Assembly (NCBI GenBank): GCA_041170585.1
Contig: JBEDNN010000007.1
Location: 1 to 18,909, forward strand
DNA: 18,909 bases
Direction: 5' to 3'
From: JBDLSY01 sp041170585
GTDB taxonomy: Bacteria > Pseudomonadota > Gammaproteobacteria > Burkholderiales > Burkholderiaceae_C
Part shown: in pieces, positions 1 through 7,116 of the stretch
Position numbering within the stretch: the first letter of the stretch is position 1
How the letters are laid out: each line of letters begins with the position of its first letter
Notes under the pieces: generated by a model
Told to the model about the DNA's origin: nothing
The model's database searches: none
What the model saw: the letters and a program-made list of their open reading frames with translations, nothing else
Program-made: the position numbers and the translations under genes

Positions 1-153
1 TTAACTAATCATATAGAACGCTTAAATTGTACTATTCGTCAAACACTGTCTAGGCTAGTCAGAAAAACACTTTCATTTTCTAAAAAACTATACATGTTAC
101 ATTTACAGTTTAAATATTGGGTCTATTATTACAACCTAAAACATAACAGTTAA
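1..153 (+). CDS. IS1-family transposase, C-terminal part (cut by window edge)
   Basis: An open frame runs from base 1 to a TAA at 151-153 and gives 50 residues that resemble the C-terminus of the IS1 InsB/InsAB' DDE transposase. HIERLN, IRQTLSRL, RKTLSFSKK and a final YNLKH correspond to the QRIERHN, LRQHLARL, RKSLSFSK and YLNIKHYQ blocks recalled for E. coli IS1. The catalytic residues and the frameshift region lie outside the window, so intactness cannot be judged. The stop sits 14 bp inside the right terminus of the element, as expected for an IS1-type element. It matters here because the element's end matches the 114-bp MITEs elsewhere in the window. Confidence 0.85.
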   Translation, partial: LTNHIERLNCTIRQTLSRLVRKTLSFSKKLYMLHLQFKYWVYYYNLKHNS

Positions 154-167
154 AATTTAATATTACC
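1..167 (+). mobile_element. Right end of an IS1-family insertion sequence
   Basis: The transposase C-terminus is followed by a terminus ending ATTACC at 167. Read inward on the minus strand it begins GGTAATATTAAATTTTAACT. This is the terminal sequence of the 114-bp elements with one difference. The GGTRATG-like start also resembles IS1 termini. The left end and the other copy of the target duplication lie outside the window. The 8 bases after the element are CAAATTTC and should be found at its left flank. Confidence 0.75.
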
Positions 168-264
168 CAAATTTCATAGTTTGTTCTGTACCACAATTAT
201 TAATATTTTTAAAATCAGCATCTATGATAACGCCCAGTCTTTTCAGTTTAGCATCTTTAAAATT
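168..264 (-). pseudogene. Gene remnant with a TOPRIM/DUF3226-like GVIIDAD segment, cut by the IS
   Basis: On the minus strand, starting at 264, one frame reads NFKDAKLKRLGVIIDADF and then KNINNCGTEQTMKF before running into the IS1 end, whose first bases create a stop. The LGVIIDAD block resembles the acidic TOPRIM-like core of DUF3226/OLD-associated proteins (family assignment from memory, weak). No start codon is visible. The upstream side merges at 267 into a repeat also found at 18801. I read it as a fragment of a gene destroyed by insertions; a chance open frame is possible because only about 32 residues remain. Confidence 0.35.
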
Positions 265-266
265 AT

Positions 267-346
267 GGCATTGCTGCTTTAATATCGTTAAATTATATAT
301 TTTTAAAGTTTTTTTAGCAAAAATACAGCTTATGTAAGGTAAAAAA
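267..346. repeat. Repeat family 2, copy 1 (left end GGCATTGCTGCTT)
   Basis: About 80 bp align with 18801-18885. They share GGCATTGCT-CTTTAATAT-GTTAA, then TTAGCAAAAATA, GCTTAT and AAAAAAT, with scattered substitutions (roughly four in five bases identical by eye). The right end seen at 18909 is absent here. The similarity fades into the gltA terminator hairpin. This looks like a decayed or truncated copy. Confidence 0.55.
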
Positions 347-376
347 TGCTATATATTACCAAAGTAACATATAGCA
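341..376 (-). terminator. Intrinsic terminator of gltA
   Basis: On the minus strand the sequence TGCTATATGTTAC, loop TTTG, GTAATATATAGCA forms a 13-bp stem with one G-U pair. A run of T (complement of A341-346) follows immediately. It begins 22 bases after the gltA stop codon and closes the sdh-gltA transcription unit. Confidence 0.75.
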
Positions 377-397
377 CTTGCATAACATCTTTAAAAG

Positions 398-1702
398 CTA
401 TTTGTACGAAGGAACATCGCGTTTTACCGAACCTGTATACAATTGACGAGGACGGCCTATTTTGTATTCAGAATCAACAATCATCTCTTTCCACTGACTA
501 ATCCAACCTGCGGTACGTGCCAAAGCAAAAATACACGTAAACATATCTTTTGGAATCCCTAAGGCACGCTGCACAATACCTGAATAAAAATCAACATTAG
601 GATACAGTTTTCTAGAAACAAAATACTCATCTTCTAACGCAATCTTTTCAAGTGCAATGGCTAGTTTAAAAATAGGATCGTTTTCTAAACCCAGTTCTGC
701 CAATACTTCTTTACACGTTTCTTGCATTAATTTTGCACGTGGGTCAAAATTTTTATAAACACGATGCCCAAAACCCATTAAACGTACGCCAGAGTCTTTA
801 TCTTTTACTTTCTCCATAAACTCGCCCACCTTATCAATTCCACCATTCGCATTTAACTCTTCTAACATATTTAAACAGGCTTCATTAGCACCGCCGTGAG
901 CAGGTCCCCATAAACAAGCCACTCCCGCTGCAATGGCAGCAAACGGATTAGTTCCGGAACTGCCCGATAAACGTACCGTAGAAGTGGAGGCATTTTGTTC
1001 ATGATCCGCATGTAAGGTAAATATCCTGTCCATTGCACGCACTAAAACGGGATTTTGTATATAAGTTTCACAAGGATTAGCGAACATCATTCGCATAAAA
1101 TTTTCGCTATAACTTAGGTCATTTTGGGGATAAATAAATGGTAACCCTTGACTATATTTATAGGACATTGCAACCAGTGTTGGCATTTTTGCCACCAAAC
1201 GCATTGCGTTTAAATCACGTTGTTCAGGATTATGAATATCATTGTTATCATGATAAAATGCTGACATGGCTCCCACTAAACCCGTCATAATCGCCATTGG
1301 GTGAGCGTCGCGGCGAAAACCACGCAGAAAAAAGTGCATTTGTTCATGCACCATCGTATGACGAGAAATTTTGTCTTTATAAATTTTGCGTTCATCGCCT
1401 ACAGGCAACTCACCTTTATATAATAGGTAAGCCACATCTAAAAAGTCGCATTTTTCAGCCAATTGCTCAATGGGGTAACCACGGTAAAGTAACTCACCCG
1501 TGTCGCCGTCAATATAAGTAATAGTAGAATTGCAAGCACCCGTTGATAAAAAACCTGAATCGTAGGTAATCATGCCTGTCTGAACGTACATTTTACGAAT
1601 GTCTACCACATCAGGACCAATCGTTCCTTGGTAAATAGGAAATTCAATTGATGGTTTGCCATTAGAAAAAGATAGAGTGGCTTTATAGTCTGCTGCTTTC
1701 AT
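398..1702 (-). CDS. gltA: Citrate synthase (type II, hexameric class)
   Basis: Condenses acetyl-CoA with oxaloacetate to citrate, the entry step of the TCA cycle, in the cytoplasm. The 434-residue product has the length of the allosteric (NADH-sensitive, hexameric) class of Gram-negative bacteria. Visible motifs are HADHEQNAST (His about 234), WGPAHGGANEA with the active-site His at about 269, GFGHRVYKNFDPRA with His about 313, and YPNVDFYSG with the catalytic Asp at about 371. These correspond to H264, H305 and D362 of the E. coli enzyme. It lies 60 bp downstream of sdhE on the same strand, as in betaproteobacteria where gltA closes the sdh operon. No clear Shine-Dalgarno precedes ATG. A terminator follows. 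Confidence 0.97.
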   Translation of the reverse strand: MKAADYKATLSFSNGKPSIEFPIYQGTIGPDVVDIRKMYVQTGMITYDSGFLSTGACNSTITYIDGDTGELLYRGYPIEQLAEKCDFLDVAYLLYKGELPVGDERKIYKDKISRHTMVHEQMHFFLRGFRRDAHPMAIMTGLVGAMSAFYHDNNDIHNPEQRDLNAMRLVAKMPTLVAMSYKYSQGLPFIYPQNDLSYSENFMRMMFANPCETYIQNPVLVRAMDRIFTLHADHEQNASTSTVRLSGSSGTNPFAAIAAGVACLWGPAHGGANEACLNMLEELNANGGIDKVGEFMEKVKDKDSGVRLMGFGHRVYKNFDPRAKLMQETCKEVLAELGLENDPIFKLAIALEKIALEDEYFVSRKLYPNVDFYSGIVQRALGIPKDMFTCIFALARTAGWISQWKEMIVDSEYKIGRPRQLYTGSVKRDVPSYK

Positions 1703-1762
1703 GGTGTCTTTTTAAAATTAATGATTTAAATGATTGGTTTAGATGATACACTAATTAATAGG

Positions 1763-2080
1763 CTAACGTTGCTCTGAATGTTGTAGGCGGGTTTGAATCA
1801 TATTGATTGGACTATGGCGTATTTGTTCTAGTATTTTACACACAGCACTGTTATTTAATTGACCTTCAGGCACTTTTCGTGCTAAGAATAAATCTAGTAA
1901 ATCATTGTCTGTTAATGTTAATAAACTGTCTAAAGCAACAACATCATCATCTGTCATAGACAATTCATAAGCCTGAAAATAACGCGTCAGCATTAAATCA
2001 TTTTCCAATAAACCACGACGCGCACGCCATTTTAAACGCGCCCGTTGATGTGGATCTGCTTGATGTGTTTGCATGGTCAT
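1763..2080 (-). CDS. sdhE: FAD assembly factor SdhE (succinate dehydrogenase assembly)
   Basis: Small acidic protein of the SdhE/YgfY/Sdh5 family, which promotes covalent attachment of FAD to SdhA. The family signature (RGxxExD) appears as RRGLLENDLML at about residues 22-32, followed by the helical bundle with LLTLTDNDLLDLFL. At 105 residues it is somewhat longer than the usual 80-95, with extra residues at both ends. The start ATG lies 3 bases after the sdhB stop, so the two genes are very probably translated together. Its place between sdhB and gltA agrees with the role and with betaproteobacterial gene order. Confidence 0.92.
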   Translation of the reverse strand: MTMQTHQADPHQRARLKWRARRGLLENDLMLTRYFQAYELSMTDDDVVALDSLLTLTDNDLLDLFLARKVPEGQLNNSAVCKILEQIRHSPINMIQTRLQHSEQR

Positions 2081-2083
2081 ACA

Positions 2084-2797
2084 TTAAATAGCCCGTTTAA
2101 CCATTAACTCTTTGATTTTACCAATTGCTTTGCTAGGATTTAAACCTTTCGGGCAAACATCAACACAATTCATAATAGTATGGCAGCGAAACAAACGATA
2201 AGGATCTTCTAAATTATCAAGACGCTCATTGGTCATTTGGTCGCGACTATCTGCAATAAAACGATAGGCTTGCAACAAACCTGCTGGCCCTACAAATTTA
2301 TCAGGATTCCACCAAAAACTAGGACAAGACGTTGAGCAACAAGCACATAAAATACACTCATATAAACCATTTAACTCCTCACGTGCAGCAGACGATTGCA
2401 GCCGTTCAGTTTCAGGAGGCTGGCTTTCATTGATTAAATACGGTTTAATGCTATTGTATTGCTTGAAAAATTGTGTCATATCTACAATTAAATCCCGCAC
2501 TACAGGTAAACCTGGCAACGGACGCAATACTATTTTTTCAGGTAAAGTCAGCATATTGGTTAAACACGCCAAACCATTTTTCCCGTTAATATTCATCGCG
2601 TCAGACCCACACACGCCCTCGCGGCACGAACGCCTAAAACTCAAAGTTTCATCTAGTTTTTTAAGTTTCATCAACACATCTAGCAACATACGCTCACTGC
2701 CATCAAGCTCAACCTCATAGCGTTGCATACGAGGGGCTATATCAGTGTCAGGGTCGTAGCGGTAAACTTCAAAAATACGCTTAGTCATCTTAGTCAT
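2084..2797 (-). CDS. sdhB: Succinate dehydrogenase iron-sulfur subunit
   Basis: Carries electrons from the SdhA flavin to the quinone site through three iron-sulfur clusters, on the cytoplasmic face of the inner membrane. The plant-type 2Fe-2S motif is SCREGVCGSD...GLACL (Cys about 58, 63, 78, with Asp 66 in the fourth place as in E. coli). The 4Fe-4S/3Fe-4S cysteines are in CILCACCSTSCPSFWWN (about 148, 151, 154, 158) and RCHTIMNCVDVCPKGLNP (205, 211, 215). I start it at ATG 2797 (237 residues), preceded by GGAT at suitable spacing. A TTG four codons upstream (2809) and an ATG three codons downstream are alternatives. It is separated from sdhA by 245 bp containing a MITE and tandem repeats, unusual inside an sdh operon. 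Confidence 0.95.
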   Translation of the reverse strand: MTKMTKRIFEVYRYDPDTDIAPRMQRYEVELDGSERMLLDVLMKLKKLDETLSFRRSCREGVCGSDAMNINGKNGLACLTNMLTLPEKIVLRPLPGLPVVRDLIVDMTQFFKQYNSIKPYLINESQPPETERLQSSAAREELNGLYECILCACCSTSCPSFWWNPDKFVGPAGLLQAYRFIADSRDQMTNERLDNLEDPYRLFRCHTIMNCVDVCPKGLNPSKAIGKIKELMVKRAI

Positions 2798-2824
2798 AAT
2801 AGTATCCAATTTTATATTGTATTG

Positions 2825-2872
2825 TTTTATTTATTATTTTATTTATTATTTTATTTATTATTTTATTTACTA
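2825..2872. repeat. 12-bp tandem repeat, four units
   Basis: TTTTATTTATTA is repeated three times perfectly, then once with one change (TTTTATTTACTA). It lies just upstream of sdhB (minus strand) and ends next to the target duplication of the MITE at 2882. Confidence 0.9.
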
Positions 2873-2881
2873 TTTTGTTTA

Positions 2882-2995
2882 GGTAATGTTCAAATAGCAC
2901 TGATACAAGAAATTTAATAATTAAGAAGTAATTAGTAAAATCACTAAGACAACACACCAATATAAATATTGTAAAAGTTAAAATTTAACATTACC
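2882..2995 (-). mobile_element. 114-bp MITE, copy A (8-bp duplication TTTGTTTA)
   Basis: Begins GGTAATGTT and ends AACATTACC. It is flanked by TTTGTTTA at 2874-2881 and again at 2996-3003. Same orientation and subtype as the copy at 15407; the copies at 10554 and 11659 are inverted. The right end matches the IS1-family end at 148-167 over about 20 bp with one difference. No coding capacity beyond a short frame encoding NVQIALIQEI. It sits inside the sdhA-sdhB gap. Confidence 0.93.
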
Positions 2996-3000
2996 TTTGT

Positions 3001-3032
3001 TTATTAATTTATTAATTTATTAATTTATTAAT
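3001..3032. repeat. 8-bp tandem repeat, four units
   Basis: TTATTAAT is repeated four times perfectly, between the MITE and the 3' end of sdhA. Confidence 0.9.
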
Positions 3033-3042
3033 TTTTATATGT

Positions 3043-4890
3043 TTAAAACGTTCTTACTTTAGGCGGTACACTTTCAACCGTTAAGGGTTTCATTTGCACA
3101 GGTTTATAATCCAAACGATTGCCATCGCTGTACCATAAAGTATGCTTCATAAACTCAACATCATTACGGCCTAGAGGAAAGTTCGCATCATCGGCAGCAC
3201 GCTCATAATCACTAACTGTGTGCGCTCCACGACATTCACGCCGTGCCGCTGCTGAAATCAAAGTCGCTTTGGCCGCTTCAATCAAATTAGCAACCTCTAG
3301 GGCTTCTACACGTGCCGTATTAAATACCACTGATTTGTCTCTTAAATGAATATTTTTTACCCGTTTATCCAACTCTACAATTTTAGTAATACCTTCGTCC
3401 ATACTGGCTTGCGTACGGTATACTCCTGCATGTAGCTGCATAGTGCTACGAATATCATTTGCAACGTCTTGAGAGTACTCACCCGAAGTAGAATTATTCA
3501 AAGCGTTTAAACGCGCTAAAGTAAAATCAGCGGCATCAGCGGGTAATACTTTAAATTCTTTGCCTGCTACTTTATCTTTAGCTAATTCAGCAATTAAATG
3601 GTTACCTGCTGCACGTCCAAACACCAGTAAATCTAACAAAGAGTTAGTTCCTAAACGATTAGCACCATGTACTGATACACAAGAACATTCACCCACAGCA
3701 TACAAACCATTAACTACTTTAGAACCACTGGTCATACCTTGGTTATCAATACTAGGAATGACCACTTGACCATTAATATTGGTAGGAATACCACCCATTT
3801 GATAGTGAATGGTAGGAACAACAGGAATTGCTTCACGGGCAGCATCAACATTCGCAAAGTTTTTGCCGATTTCATGAACACTGGGCAAACGTTTTAAAAT
3901 CGTCTCTTCACCAATATGCGTTAAGTCTAATAAGACATAATCACCATTAGGCCCACAACCACGGCCTTCTTTTATCTCTTGATCCATACAACGTGATACA
4001 AAATCACGCGGGGCTAAATCCTTTAAAGTAGGGGCATACCGCTCCATAAAACGTTCACCGTGTTTGTTGCGTAAAATAGCGCCTTCGCCACGACACCCTT
4101 CTGTCAGCAGTACACCTGCACCGGCTACACCTGTAGGGTGAAACTGCCAAAACTCCATGTCTTCCAGCGGAATACCCGCACGGGCTGCCATGCCTAAACC
4201 ATCACCTGTATTGATAAACGCATTGGTTGAAGCTGCATAAATACGCCCTGCTCCACCTGTGGCAAACATAGTGTAACGCCCTTGTAAAAGCATTGTTTCA
4301 CCCGTTTCCATTTCTAAAGCAGTCACACCCAGTACATCACCTTCATTATCACGAACTAAATCTAAAGCCATCCACTCAACAAAAAACTGCGTATTGGCGG
4401 CAACATTGCGTTGATATAAAGTATGTAACATTGCATGACCAGTACGGTCTGCTGCTGCACAAGCACGGGGTACAGGCTTTTCACCATAATTTGAACTGTG
4501 TCCACCAAAAGGACGTTGATAAATCGTTCCATCAGGGTTACGGTCAAAAGGCATACCCATGTGCTCTAACTCATAGACTACTTTGGGGGCTTCGCGACAC
4601 ATAAATTCAATGGCATCTTGATCACCTAACCAATCAGAACCTTTAATCGTATCATAAAAATGATAGTGCCAGTTATCTTCGGCCATATTGCCTAAGCTAG
4701 CACCAATACCACCTTGTGCTGCAACAGTATGGCTACGAGTCGGAAATACTTTACTGACTACGGCTACGCTATAACCTGCATTAGCCAGTTGTAGAGAAGC
4801 GCGCATACCCGCACCGCCCGCACCTACAATGACTACATCAAATCGACGGACAGGCATTTTTGGTTTTTGAATATTTAAAGTAGCATCCAT
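3043..4890 (-). CDS. sdhA: Succinate dehydrogenase flavoprotein subunit
   Basis: Oxidises succinate to fumarate as part of complex II. The N-terminal dinucleotide-binding motif is VVIVGAGGAGMRASL (about 19-33). FPTRSHTVAAQGG carries the His (about 54) that binds FAD covalently. Active-site elements are WQFHPTGVAGAG (His about 251), LAPRDFVSR (Arg about 295, the proton shuttle) and HYQMGGIPTN (His about 362). At 615 residues it is slightly longer than the usual 585-595, partly in the N-terminal leader. The start ATG is preceded by AAGGAT at good spacing. The order sdhC-D-A-B is conserved, but 213 bp separate sdhD from sdhA and 245 bp separate sdhA from sdhB. Confidence 0.97.
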   Translation of the reverse strand: MDATLNIQKPKMPVRRFDVVIVGAGGAGMRASLQLANAGYSVAVVSKVFPTRSHTVAAQGGIGASLGNMAEDNWHYHFYDTIKGSDWLGDQDAIEFMCREAPKVVYELEHMGMPFDRNPDGTIYQRPFGGHSSNYGEKPVPRACAAADRTGHAMLHTLYQRNVAANTQFFVEWMALDLVRDNEGDVLGVTALEMETGETMLLQGRYTMFATGGAGRIYAASTNAFINTGDGLGMAARAGIPLEDMEFWQFHPTGVAGAGVLLTEGCRGEGAILRNKHGERFMERYAPTLKDLAPRDFVSRCMDQEIKEGRGCGPNGDYVLLDLTHIGEETILKRLPSVHEIGKNFANVDAAREAIPVVPTIHYQMGGIPTNINGQVVIPSIDNQGMTSGSKVVNGLYAVGECSCVSVHGANRLGTNSLLDLLVFGRAAGNHLIAELAKDKVAGKEFKVLPADAADFTLARLNALNNSTSGEYSQDVANDIRSTMQLHAGVYRTQASMDEGITKIVELDKRVKNIHLRDKSVVFNTARVEALEVANLIEAAKATLISAAARRECRGAHTVSDYERAADDANFPLGRNDVEFMKHTLWYSDGNRLDYKPVQMKPLTVESVPPKVRTF

Positions 4891-5045
4891 TACAGCATCC
4901 TTATATTATTTATGTATTTTTTTAGCTATTATTAGTAGTAATGTGTTAATAATGTATAGTCATTACATTTAAAAATGAGATTTTTTATTAGCTAACAGCA
5001 TTGAATGTGTTCGCTTAGTAAGAACTTAAAACTATAAAATAAAGT

Positions 5046-5071
5046 GTTAAAACTATATGTTAAAACTATAT
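5046..5071. repeat. 13-bp tandem duplication in the sdhD-sdhA gap
   Basis: GTTAAAACTATAT occurs twice in perfect head-to-tail copy. The rest of the 213-bp gap (4891-5103) shows only AT-rich sequence and the Shine-Dalgarno of sdhA. Confidence 0.85.
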
Positions 5072-5103
5072 TAATAATGTATTAATAAACATTTCAAGTT
5101 AAG

Positions 5104-5487
5104 CTACAGACGCCATAACACACGCATTGCGTATAATAAACAAGCGAGCACCCACGTAATAGTTAGTATATGTAGCATTAAACGTATACCTACATGTTTA
5201 ACATAGTCCATCCAAATGTCGCGCATTCCAACCCACGCGTGCCATGCCAAAGCGACAAAAGTGAACATTGCCAGTCCTTGCATTAAGGGATAGGCCATTA
5301 AACCAGCCCACCAATTAAAACCCACATTTGGGCTTATCAATGCACTCATTAAAATAATTAGAAAAAATACAACCATAATAACTGCTGTAATACGCTGCAT
5401 TAACCAATCACGCATACCATAACCAGCTCCTACAACAATACGCTTAGTACCAACACCTTCTTTATTTTTAATATATGCATTGCTCAT
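5104..5487 (-). CDS. sdhD: Succinate dehydrogenase membrane anchor subunit
   Basis: One of the two small membrane subunits that hold SdhAB on the inner membrane and form the ubiquinone/heme b site. The 127-residue product has three hydrophobic segments (about 32-49, 60-82 and 99-122). LAWHAWVGMRDIWMDYV has the His/Trp/Arg/Asp pattern typical of SdhD. The ATG overlaps the sdhC stop in an ATGA arrangement (5484-5487), indicating translational coupling. AGGAG lies eight bases upstream of the start, one of the clearest ribosome-binding sites in the window. Confidence 0.93.
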   Translation of the reverse strand: MSNAYIKNKEGVGTKRIVVGAGYGMRDWLMQRITAVIMVVFFLIILMSALISPNVGFNWWAGLMAYPLMQGLAMFTFVALAWHAWVGMRDIWMDYVKHVGIRLMLHILTITWVLACLLYAMRVLWRL

Positions 5488-5948
5488 TGGTGGACTCCTG
5501 TAAGTAATAAACTACCAAACAACTTAAACGCTAACAATACAGTAAACACTAGGCTTGCAAAGAACACACATTGCGCACTTATTTTTGACGCTTCTTTAGT
5601 CATACCAATGTGTAAATCCATGATTAAATGACGTATACCCGCACATAAATGGTGAAAAAATGCCCAACCAATACCTAAAAAAATTAATTTAACATACCAC
5701 GCTGAACATATACTGGCTAAATTATCATAACTAGATTCAGAAGTTAATGAACCATCTAGTAACCACACCATACATGGCAACAGAGCCGCCATAATGAAGC
5801 CACTAATGCGATGCAAAATTGAAACCAGTCCGGCTAATGGCAAGCGGTACTGCGGTAAATCAACAATAGCATTAATGTTACGAAACTCACGTTGCCTACT
5901 GGATTGAGCATTAGAATCAGGGGGGGGGTTGGTGTTGGAATTAGCCAT
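5484..5948 (-). CDS. sdhC: Succinate dehydrogenase cytochrome b556 subunit
   Basis: Membrane subunit of complex II, contributing to heme b and quinone binding. The core pattern RLPLAGLVSILHRISG (about 36-51), three hydrophobic segments and HHLCAGIRHLIMD with candidate heme-ligand His residues identify the family. Length 154 residues; the first 25 or so are polar and disordered-looking. Codons 7-10 lie on a run of nine C residues (NPPP), odd in such AT-rich DNA. No in-frame Met follows until residue 53, so a slip there would abolish the protein. AAGGAT precedes the ATG. First gene of the sdh-gltA unit; its promoter must lie in 5949-6110, but I cannot fix the hexamers. Confidence 0.95.
   Translation of the reverse strand: MANSNTNPPPDSNAQSSRQREFRNINAIVDLPQYRLPLAGLVSILHRISGFIMAALLPCMVWLLDGSLTSESSYDNLASICSAWYVKLIFLGIGWAFFHHLCAGIRHLIMDLHIGMTKEASKISAQCVFFASLVFTVLLAFKLFGSLLLTGVHQ
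5920..5928 (-). repeat. Homopolymeric C9 (G9 on plus strand) inside sdhC
   Basis: Nine consecutive G on the plus strand, within codons 7-10 of sdhC. It is the longest G/C run I see in the window; others reach six. Tracts of this length are classic slippage sites, but whether this one varies cannot be seen from one sequence. Confidence 0.9.
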
Positions 5949-6104
5949 AAATCTATATCCTTAGATTAAAAACAATAAAAATAAGTGAATTACTTTTTTC
6001 ATATAAACGCTATTTTGCACTATTTAATACGAATCAACAAATTAAATTGGCATAAACACATATAAAATAATAATAAAAATTATTATAAGAATAATAATAA
6101 AAAC

Positions 6105-6138
6105 GATAAGAATAAATAAAACTCTATTAAAAAAGAGT
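6105..6138 (-). terminator. Weak candidate terminator of ubiA
   Basis: Minus-strand ACTCT, loop TTTTTAAT, AGAGT, followed by TTTTATTT. The 5-bp stem is short, so read-through toward sdhC is possible. It starts 13 bases after the ubiA stop. The rest of the 202-bp ubiA-sdhC gap is AT-rich with imperfect repeats of AATAATAA. Confidence 0.4.
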
Positions 6139-6150
6139 CATACTTAAAAA

Positions 6151-7077
6151 TCATACTTTAGAAAATAACGTTATTTTAAAAGAATCTAACATCAAACTTA
6201 GCCATATAATCAAACCTATGTGGCTGTTTTTTAGAAAAATATCTAGGCATAGTGTGCGAAATGAAAGCGAGTCACTCGCCATATTACGCTTTGCCTGAAA
6301 CAAGCAGTATAACAACCTAGCACTGTAAATAATACTAATAAAAAAACCTACCCATACAATCAATCCTACTTTATTTATAAATAATACAACGGACAATAAC
6401 CCATAAAAAAACAATTTAAATAAAACTGCCCCTAAAGCATCGTAACGGCCTAAAAAAATAGCTGATGTATTGATACCCAGCTTTAAATCATCAGGCTTAT
6501 CAGACATTGCGTATAACGTGTCATAAGATAAAACCCAAAAAAAGTTTGCTAAAAATAAATATACTATATCAAAAGGCAGTTTATTTTCTATAGCCGCATA
6601 CGCTATTGGAATACCAAAACCAAAAGCAAGCCCTAAAATAGCTTGTGGTATCGCAAAAAATCGCTTAAAAAAAGGATACGCCGCTGCAATCAGTGCCGCA
6701 GGAATACACAATAAAATAGCTAATTTATTTAAATACAATAAAGCCAAACTGCCAGCGGTTAATACACATAGAGTGGCAACAAATAAAGCTTCACGCACAC
6801 TGATTGCACCTGTTGCTAACACACGTTGAGACGTTCGTTGAACATGGGTATCAAAATTTCTATCCGCTATGTCATTAACTGCACAACCCGCACTACGCAT
6901 TAAAATAGTACCTAGTAAAAATACACTAAACAACTCAATAAAAGCGGGGCTATCAATAGACAATTTAAAGTGTGAAGCTGCTAACCATAAAGCCCATAAA
7001 GTAGGCCATAACAGCAGTAAAATACCAATGGGCTTGTCTAAACGAATCAATTTTAAATACAAACTAAGTTTAGTCAT
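6151..7077 (-). CDS. ubiA: 4-hydroxybenzoate octaprenyltransferase
   Basis: Integral membrane prenyltransferase that joins a polyprenyl chain to 4-hydroxybenzoate in ubiquinone synthesis. It has both aspartate-rich motifs of the UbiA superfamily: NDIADRNFD (residues 68-76) and DKPDDLKLG (about 193-201). The N-terminal RLDKPIGILLLLWPTLWALWLA is typical of true UbiA rather than of protoheme or chlorophyll prenyltransferases. About eight hydrophobic segments follow; length 308 (usual about 285-300). It lies 39 bp downstream of the DUF808 gene and may be co-transcribed. Being next to the sdh operon puts quinone synthesis near a quinone-reducing complex, but I would not infer coupling from that. 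Confidence 0.94.
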   Translation of the reverse strand: MTKLSLYLKLIRLDKPIGILLLLWPTLWALWLAASHFKLSIDSPAFIELFSVFLLGTILMRSAGCAVNDIADRNFDTHVQRTSQRVLATGAISVREALFVATLCVLTAGSLALLYLNKLAILLCIPAALIAAAYPFFKRFFAIPQAILGLAFGFGIPIAYAAIENKLPFDIVYLFLANFFWVLSYDTLYAMSDKPDDLKLGINTSAIFLGRYDALGAVLFKLFFYGLLSVVLFINKVGLIVWVGFFISIIYSARLLYCLFQAKRNMASDSLSFRTLCLDIFLKNSHIGLIIWLSLMLDSFKITLFSKV

Positions 7078-7116
7078 ATACTTATTTAATCAAATTATGG
7101 TTTACAGACTAAGGGT

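Noticed and set aside
2723..2917. Plus-strand 64-residue open frame with repeated FYLL
   Set aside because: It is the translation of the 12-bp tandem array antisense to the sdhB start plus the MITE tail; no gene-like features.
2825..3032. CRISPR-like array around the sdhA-sdhB gap
   Set aside because: Repeats are contiguous tandem units of 8 or 12 bp without spacers.
6162..6177. Perfect palindrome AAAATAACGTTATTTT near the ubiA end as a terminator or site
   Set aside because: It lies inside the ubiA coding sequence and lacks a following T run; probably chance.
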